Assembly (NCBI GenBank): GCA_034509735.1
Contig: JACGWO010000011.1
Coordinates: 23,606,979-23,670,978, forward strand
Direction of reading: 5' to 3'
Source: Sesamum alatum
Taxonomy: Eukaryota > Streptophyta > Magnoliopsida > Lamiales > Pedaliaceae
DNA length: 64,000 nucleotides
Below the pieces are notes generated by a model. That model did not search any database, had not been told where the DNA came from, and worked only from the letters and a program-made list of their open reading frames with translations. The translations under genes and the position numbers were made by a program. Below are positions 57,039 through 64,000 of this stretch, piece by piece; position 1 is the first letter of the stretch; every line of letters starts with the position of its first letter.

Positions 57039-58332
57039 GACAAAATTGCATCTTACCCCTGTGTTTTTCAAAAATTAGGTAAAAATTCCCCTGTATTTAA
57101 AAAATATGCAAAAAACACCCTGTGCTTTGTAAAATCTTGCTCATATGCCCCTCACTGTTAGTCAAAGCTAATGGCGTTAATTTTTTGGCTAAAAAGCCGT
57201 TATACCCTTATTTATTATATATTATTTTTTTCAATGATTGTTGGATCTTTTCTGATTGCATTAAGACCGTAGGATCTAATCAATCCATCTCAACCATTAG
57301 ATCTTAAATTTATAAAATATCAAGGGTCTAAATTTAATCAATTTGATATACATTATATTTAAATTTATATATTATAAAAATAAACTATTTATATTTTCAC
57401 CCCCATCCCCGATGACCCCAACCCCTCGCCCCACCCCCCTCCCCACAGCCCCGCCACCAAATCTCGTTCTTGCGGGCAGGCGCCGGGGACGTTGGCGACG
57501 TTGCCGTCACCCCACAACCTGGGCGACCGCCGACTGCAGTCGCCCGTGGTCATTGGGTGACGACAACCGTCACCATCTCCCATAATTATTAATAAATTAA
57601 AAAAATTTGTTTATATTTATATAAAAATGAAATTTAAATACTATTTCATAGTATAACTTATTTACTTATATATAATAATTTAGTTAGTAATATATAATTA
57701 TTATAATTTATTAACATTTATATTCATAAAAACATCATTTTAATTTAAATATATTTTACAGTTAAACATAATTTTTTGGTATTTTAATTTAATATAATTC
57801 ATTAAAATAATTTAAACTAAATAATAATTTAATTTAGTTATTAATATATAAATTGGATAATTTATTTATATTTATATATATAAATATTTAAAAAATAAAA
57901 TTTTAGTATATTATTTTTTGTATTGTGATCTTTTAAATTAAAAAATTGAACTTTTAAAGTATATTAAAAGACTATATATTTTTAGGTATTTTGATTTTTA
58001 ATTAATATATTTCATAAAAAATATAATTTATTAACATATATTCAAATTAAATAGTAATTTAAATTAATCAATAATACTATTTTATTTAAATATATTTAAA
58101 TGTCCAAAGCGAAAGGGCAAAATGGATATTTGTACTATAAAATAACCCTAAAAAAGGTATAAAAAGAAAAACAACCGCACAATGGCCGCGTGTTAGACAC
58201 TCTCCGTTAGTTTCTAGGGGAGAGGGTTTGTTTTGCAGGGTTTTATAAAACACAGAGATTTTTTTTGCATATTTTCATAACACAATGAGAGTTTTAGCAA
58301 TATTTTAATAACAGGGGGGATGCAATTTGTCC
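57039..58332. mobile_element. Mutator-like element inside the gypsy integrase
   Basis: Left end GACAAAATTGCATCTTACCC and right end the inverted GGGGATGCAATTTGTCC. Inverted words continue inward (CCCTGTGTTTT / AAAACACAGAG, ATATGCAAAAAA / TTTTTTGCATAT). CGAATTTTA flanks the left (57030-57038) and CGAATTTTTA the right (58333-58342): a 9-bp duplication with one added T. Removing the insert rejoins the integrase frame as NRIL followed by LQHLKTRLDGAKE. The middle is AT-rich except for a GC-rich patch (57405-57585) that may be captured sequence. No transposase. Confidence 0.8.
57405..57585. other. GC-rich patch inside the Mutator-like element
   Basis: A block of CCCC/CGCC-rich sequence with AT-rich DNA on both sides. 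Open in two frames, but no protein family is recognised. Confidence 0.35.
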
Positions 58333-58760
58333 CGAATTTTTACAACATCTGAAGACCAGGTTGGATGGAGCTAAGGAATCGTGAGTCGAGGAGCTTCCTG
58401 GAGTATTATGGGCATATAGAACGATCCCAAGGAGTGCAACGGGTGAAACTCCTTTTTGCCTAGATTACAGAACTGAGGCCAGTATATCGATCGAAAGCGG
58501 GGAAGAGACGGCCAAGGTCGCACATTATGATCCAAAACAAAATCAAGGGGAGAGAGAATTTGATCTCGTCACGATAGAAGAAAATAAAGACTAGGCGTTT
58601 GCGAAAAATTTGCATCATAAAAGCCTCATAATGAGAAGTTATAATCAGAATGTACAACCAAGACAACTCCAAGTAGGCGACCTGGTTTTAAATAAGGTTG
58701 AGGTGTCAAAACACGTTGGGAAGCTAGACCCAAGTTGGAAAGGACCATACATAGGAGGAT
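58333..58760 (+). pseudogene. Tat-type gypsy integrase, C-terminal part
   Basis: [45 protein letters not shown] (stop nearby) and then HHKSLIMRSYNQNVQPRQLQ and VGDLVLNKVEVSKHVGKLDP, WKGPY. The GDLVL...W.GPY block is the usual integrase tail. The frame then leaves homology near 58760. Confidence 0.75.
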
Positions 58761-58837
58761 CAGATGGTGGATTGATCCCGTCAAAAAGGAGAAAAATAGA
58801 ACCTAAGAGGGAGGCGCAACTCCCTCGATTTCGTCTA

Positions 58838-61185
58838 TCAAAACATCAAACTCGTTGGGCTCGGCAACAGGATGTTCGCCCACATCTGGAATTTGAAGCT
58901 TGGAATCCAAGGTGGGTCGAGTCGGTTCTGATCAAAATGCTCGACAAAACCACCTAGAGTCTTTATCTGCGAGCGACATAGCTCGAAGGAGTCAATGGTA
59001 AAGTGAGCAGTTTTGATCTCCAAAGTGATCCCAAAGGCAGCAGACTTGAGAAAGTCGCGCGCGGCATCCACACGTGTCGTAGCTAGCAAAGCCTTATGAT
59101 CGTCGGATGCAAGGTATCTGGCACGACCTTCAGTAAGTCCATGGTCGAACCTCTCTGCTCGACCTCAGATCGAAGTCTTTCTTATCACCTTCATCCAATC
59201 CTTTCATTCACGACCTCGTTAGTAGATTTTTGCAGTTAGGCCTCCAGTTATGCAATCTTTTCATCACTTGAGGCCTTCGCTTTGGCTATCTGAGCCTTCA
59301 ATGCCTCCATCTCAGATTTGAGAGTAGCACTCTCTACGACCAGAACCTTCTTCTCCTCTCGGAATATGGAGCACTTCAATGATAAGTTGTGCCCCAAGGC
59401 ACAAGCCTACGAAAGGCATCAAATGTTACCATGAAGAAGGAAAAAATTTAAAAAGACAAGCAAAGGGTAGAAGAGTAATATTACTTGCATCATGCTATGA
59501 GCAAAGTGCTCTTTGACCTTGGTGTGCAATTGCTTAGACAAGAGGGCCTGGTCACGGTCGCAAAGGATGGCCTTGAACAGTTCCCACAAATCTTCACCTG
59601 CATGTGTTCGTAGAGCGTAACTTCGATCAGAAATAGCCTAGTCGGCAACGCGGTTTCACCCACCATTTGTGTGACCCATTGAGAAGGGGTTCACAGCTCC
59701 TCGCGATTGACTTCCACCATACTTCCATTGCCTTCAGCAATTTGAAGCCCTCGAGTTCATCAGCATCAACAATTGCTTTCTTCTTGGCTATGTCGATCGA
59801 ACGGGACTTGTTCTTGCTCGACTTACTGGAGCGAGAATCCTTACTCTTATGCTTATGTTTTCTCTTTTGTTTCTTTGAGCCGGGTGGACTCCTCATCTGC
59901 ACCTTCAGCAGTCGGTTCAGCCTCGATGCCCCTCCACCCCAAACCGACATCGGCATCGCTTGGACGAGGCTCATGAGCGGAGGTGGGGGACTATTTGTCC
60001 TTCGCTTGACCTCGATAGGTTCAGGAATTAGCTCAGGCGTGACCATAGCCTCGGGCCCTCGATGCGATTTTCAGCAGAGGGCATCGTAGACGAACTACCT
60101 TCTGTTCCCCTGAACTCATCCCTAACATCTTGGGGGAGTGTCCCCCGCATAGCTTGCATTCGATTAAGTGTCCGCGCGTTCATGATGCGCTCACCTATAA
60201 ATGCGATACAAAACGTCAGAAAGATGCAACGAAGGAAATGATTGAAAAAATGTGGAAGTTAAGATCACCTAATGAACCCCTAACTCGAAGGGGTGCTGGA
60301 GTGAGACCCGCGAGCCTTAACACCGTTTCCTCTAAAAATGGTTTGGTCTTGTAATACTACAAGGTGAGAAGTCTGATAAGGTCACCCTCCATACCACGTC
60401 CGTGTAGTTACAAGGGATAGTTTACTGATTCGCCACTCAGTTGGAAAGGGCCAACTTTTACCAGGTGGAGGTCGAATAAAAATGAATCTTTCGTTCCAAG
60501 GACCAGTGTTTGAAGGAAGATCATCTAAAAATCTATAATCGGGTCGAGCGGCAAGACAAAAGAAACCCCTTTTCACCTGACTTAGCAGATCCGGGAAATT
60601 GTACAAAGACCAGAAATTATCAAGGGAATGCTCGAGATTGTGGTAGTGCATCAAGATGATGAACAACATTATGTGGCGCATGGAATTAGGAACCAGTTGC
60701 ATAGGATAAATATCTAACCCATGTAAAATTTTGGCAACATGTCGAGGTAGAGGAAAGCGAGGTCCAGTATCTAGGTGTCCAATGGAGAATGCACAAAAGC
60801 CCTCGGGGGGAGGATGCATCCTATCAAAAGACCTAGCGATGTTGACCTCAAAATCATGGGGAATGAAGTATTTCTCTATAAGGCGCCCAACCTTAACCTT
60901 GCTGACTATCGCAGCCCAAAGATTTCTATCTAACATTTTCTGAAACCTAAGTTAGGCAGGCACCTCGCTAGTGTCAAGAGCTTCTACCTCCTACTCGATC
61001 TCTAATGAATTATCCTTGGGATTCCTTTGTTCAACTCCTACGGGTTCGACGTCTAACGCTGGTTGAATGTCCAAAGACAAGATCCCAATAGGGTTCGGAT
61101 CAGGGAGTCACTATCTACAACCTCCACATGTGGTTCACCAACTACAACTTCAGGAGAAATCCATGTCGATGATGTACCAGCCATG
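58838..61185 (-). pseudogene. Antisense accessory ORF of the Tat-type gypsy element
   Basis: Lies on the minus strand between pol and the 3' LTR. From MAGTSSTWISPEVVVGEPHV (61185) and a stop, an open stretch at 60936-60382 gives KVKVGRLIEKYFIPHDFEVN, then FPLPRHVAKILHGLDIYPMQ and LVPNSMRHIMLFIILMHYHN, a pattern close to the plant putative gypsy-type transposon domain (Pfam Transposase_28). Then a Lys/Ser-rich segment (KKQKRKHKHKSKDSRSSKSS, about 59870), a coiled-coil segment (ATLKSEMEALKAQIAKAKAS, about 59290) and the ending TRVDAARDFLKSAAFGITLE. Several stops and introns or gaps separate the pieces. Antisense ORFs at this place are known in Tat-lineage elements; the function is unknown. Confidence 0.65.
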
Positions 61186-61529
61186 TTTGAGGGATACTTA
61201 GTCTGTATCTTCCTTAGACTGGGGAGGAGGTTGCAGAAGAACCGGACGAGCTAGAGGAGCCCATCTAGAAGAGGAACTAGAAGAAACCATCGAGGATACC
61301 TTGAAATAGCTTAAATTGGAGGTCGAGGTCGCAGGAGACCTTGGAGCACCAAGAGCTAAGCGTTGACAGGCGAAGAAATAATTCAAATGAACTTCTATTT
61401 ATAGGAGAAGACCATGAAAAGATGCGCCCAAAGATGAAGGGCTGAAACGATGCCATGTCACCCATGATCTGACGGCTCGCAACAACTGTTTGAGTGGAAA
61501 CACTTCGACTTCTTCAAGTGCAATAATTT

Positions 61530-61552
61530 GCACTCGAAGAAGTGGGGAAGTA
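61530..61552 (+). other. Polypurine tract of the Tat-type element
   Basis: CTCGAAGAAGTGGGGAAGTA precedes the presumed LTR start TGATAAAGG. Confidence 0.5.
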
Positions 61553-63293
61553 ATGATAAAGGTACTTGAGAAAATTACCAAAATGCCCCCAAAAGAGTCA
61601 AAAATTACACTAATGCCCCTAGGATCCGCGCATTTCCAATTCGGGTCGAGCACGTTCGACCCGACCCGCATCAGCGACCCGGCAATGTGGACCTCGCAGA
61701 GGCCGTCGATTCTCTAAAATTACATAATCAGGACACGTGGGTCAGGTGACTCCCTACACATGACCTATAAATACCCCACACCCTCATTTATTACAGGTTA
61801 CATGCATTTATTATAGCTTTACCTACTCATCATCGCATATCTCAATCTCGAGCTCAACTGACTTAAGCATCATAGATTCTTCGCCGGGGACTAGGGGTGG
61901 CAATATGGGTGGAAACCCATGGTTCCAACCTAACCCACCTAGTTTTGGGTTGGGTTGGGTTTAATATTTCTTAATATGGGTCCAATATGATTTTGTTTAA
62001 ATAAATTTAAATAGATTTTGGGTCCTATATGGGTTCTATTATTCTAATGGGTTCTTCATGTTCAGTTTTCTATTAGTCAATCAAAATTCATTTTAGTAAT
62101 ATAATAGAATTTATGAAAGATATTAGTATAATCATAATCATGAGTTCATTATGGGTTCTATATGGGTTGGTGATGAGTTTTAGGTGGATTCGTGATGGGT
62201 TTTAAATGGGTCCAACCTCATCACTAACTAATTTCATATATTCTAACTTCTTTCACATATTTTATAAGAAACAAATTTATCAAAATATATTAAGTATGTT
62301 TTAATTTAACTTGGTTTTTTTTTTTTTTTTTTTTTTTGGCACCATGGGTGTTATATGATTGGTGATGGGTCTTAAATGGGTTCAACAAATGATTTAATTG
62401 CTTAGATTCTTTGTTGATTTAATTGTACTATATATCACTAATTACTTCTCATTTCTAAATTTTCGCATTTTTTATGAGAAACAAATTTTCTTAAATATAT
62501 TTAGTAAAATAATATTTTTGAAATTAATGAGCAACAAAAGAAAAGTGAAGTATTTTATAAAATAGTCAAAACTTACAATTCATATGTTTCCATGTAAAAT
62601 TATTTTTATTTTTATTTTTTTGAATAAATTGACAGTATACAATTATATATGAATTTCAATAAATACATCAAATATTAATATCTAAGCATAATTATAATGA
62701 ATGAACATGTATGATCAATATAGAAAGATAACTATTATTATTACGATTGAAAGCCACAATTCAATTTTTGAAATAATTATGGAGAAATTGATTGCATAGT
62801 ATTCATTTCATGATTTATTTTGAAAAATGCAGTATTTTTGTATTTTATAGTTTAACAAATAAATATTTAATGTACATGGTTACTTTCCAGAAATAATACA
62901 TAATACAAATTTAGTCGTATTATTTACAGGTTGTATTAGAAATATCATCATCATCTTATTATTATTATTATCATCATCTAAAATTCTATTTCTTAAAAAT
63001 TAAATATAAAAAATAGTTACATTGACTCGACCCAACCCATTTGAGACCGACCCACTTAGAACCCATTGATTCGGACCCATATTTAACCCAACCCACTCGG
63101 ACCAAACCCAAACCCGGCCCAACCCGCCCATTTGACACCCATACCAGGACCTTCCCCACTAGCCTAACATTTGCTCTCTTCTCAGGAATCTCTCTATTTG
63201 GGACAAGTTACTAGCTCGATAATCTTAAGGACCTAGACGATAGCCTTAGCACACTTCAGACTCCATCAAAAGTCGCGTATCTTGACCCGGATC
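61553..63293 (+). mobile_element. 3' LTR of the Tat-type element, interrupted by a hAT-like insert
   Basis: Starts about TGATAAAGGTACTTGAG, contains the TATA box CTATAAATACCCC (61766-61778), and resumes after the insert with CCAGGACCTTCCCC, ending near GTATCTTGACCCGGATCA (63293). GACCCGACCCGCATCAGCGA (61658-61677) is a GC-rich direct-repeat word in its U3. Confidence 0.5.
61892..63143. mobile_element. Non-autonomous hAT-like element rich in GGGTT(G/C) words
   Basis: Starts TAGGGGTGGCAATATGGGT and ends with the inverted CCCATTTGACACCCATA. TA(G/T)GGGTG(G/T)CAA is the terminal word of many plant hAT elements. Both ends are packed with GGGTTGGGTTGGG or AACCCAACCC words in opposite orientation (61940-61965, 63025-63125). 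Flanks CCGGGGAC and CCAGGACC could be a decayed 8-bp duplication. No transposase. Confidence 0.7.
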
Positions 63294-63785
63294 AAATATA
63301 ATAAATAACAATATATTTTGATTATCTGTAACTAAAAGACATATTATATATGAATGATACGAGAAAGCTGCTTGTAAAAATATGAACGATTATGGGAAGA
63401 GATTAAGATTTCAAGTCCAAGTAATTAAATGCAGGGACCCAAACCCAATTAACTTTTATGTACTCTCAGTTGTCACAATATAACAACTGTTTTTGTCAAA
63501 GCAGCAGCAGCAAATGAAAGTCCCATCCAATAATCAGTGTGCAGAAAAGGGTTGTGGAGAGGACCACGGACAAGAGAAGCTGAAGAATGAACATATTCTT
63601 GAATAAAATCAATTCAGATTTTGAAAAAGAGATGAAATTATGAGGCAAGAATCTTTAGACCTCTCCCCATCCCACCCAAAAAAATATCAGTCATAAAGCG
63701 GATTTTCTCAGATTATGGCATCGAACCTAATCATACTTTCAGTAGTATTTCTTTTGTTTATTATTTATTTTTGAACCAACTAGTG
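63294..63785. other. Spacer without recognised gene
   Basis: AT-rich, no coding similarity in any frame. Confidence 0.4.
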
Positions 63786-64000
63786 CACTACCAAAAAGTC
63801 GCATTCTTTTTTACCGCCACAATTATAAATTTGCGACCGACATTGACACAATTAGATGGAAGTTGCAGGAGATTCGGTCCTAAAACAATTGCGACGGGCC
63901 AATACATCCGTTGCGAAGTTTTGCAATAGTCCGAAGTTTCGCAAAAACAATGTAATTACGGTAGATAACAGAATTTGTATATTACGATAGGATTTGAGAC
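63786..64000 (+). mobile_element. Left end of another CACTA-like element, cut by the window edge
   Basis: CACTACCAAAAAGTCGCATTC followed by TTGCGACCGACA, TTGCGACGGG and GTTGCGAAGTTT subterminal-type motifs. The motif differs from the GGAACGGT and TTGTAACGG types elsewhere in the window, so it is a separate family. Confidence 0.5.

Noticed and set aside
61490..61717. Small frames on both strands near the Tat LTR
   Set aside because: They lie in the LTR/polypurine region and match nothing.

Overview
This is plant nuclear DNA, most likely from a eudicot. The composition is AT-rich, there is one intron-containing plant homeodomain-leucine zipper gene, and almost everything else is layered plant transposable elements: Ty1/copia, Ty3/gypsy, CACTA, Mutator-like, hAT-like and pogo-like. 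The retroelement flavour looks asterid/Lamiales-like, but that is inference and no species can be fixed from the sequence.

Layout. 1-2.3 kb: end of a copia-type LTR, a tRNA-iMet-like primer binding site and a non-coding leader with a GC island. 2.36-3.67 kb: collapsed gypsy element on the minus strand. 4.07-4.53 kb: triplicated exon/intron-like unit. 4540-9912: CACTA transposon with exact termini and a TTG target duplication, holding broken transposase (TNP2) and Transposase_24-like genes. 11.7-13.97 kb: Mutator-like foldback element with a 10-bp duplication. 15.2-16.5 kb: small foldback elements. 17.9-18.9 kb: the only host gene that looks functional, an ATHB-7/ATHB-12-type HD-Zip I factor. 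19.07-25.95 kb: degraded copia element with two unlike LTRs; a 621-bp TIR element sits in its 3' LTR. 26.3-32.3 kb: CACTA-derived region swollen by tandem arrays (five units of about 555 bp, seven of about 125 bp). 32.5-33.5 and 34.2-35.6 kb: two Mutator-like elements, the second holding a plastid trnN fragment. 35.8-41.9 kb: copia element with nearly intact integrase and reverse transcriptase; its long 3' LTR carries a mitochondrial cox2 fragment. 41.9-43.2 kb: truncated CACTA element. 43.4-44.2 kb: pogo-like element. 47.3-54.2 kb: degraded gypsy of the Del/Tekay kind. 54.4-63.3 kb: copia gag fragment, LTR fragment, then a Tat-type gypsy with an antisense accessory ORF, interrupted by a Mutator-like element in integrase and a hAT-like element in its LTR. 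63786-end: start of another CACTA-like element.

Interaction. Apart from the HD-Zip gene no set of genes forms a pathway. The history is one of nested insertion, internal deletion and decay, plus two independent organelle-DNA arrivals that now lie inside transposons. I found no convincing new biological system. The best leads are the organelle fragments inside mobile elements, the satellite-like arrays inside the second CACTA region, the apparently chimeric copia LTR, and the G-quadruplex motif plus two-codon uORF ahead of the HD-Zip start.
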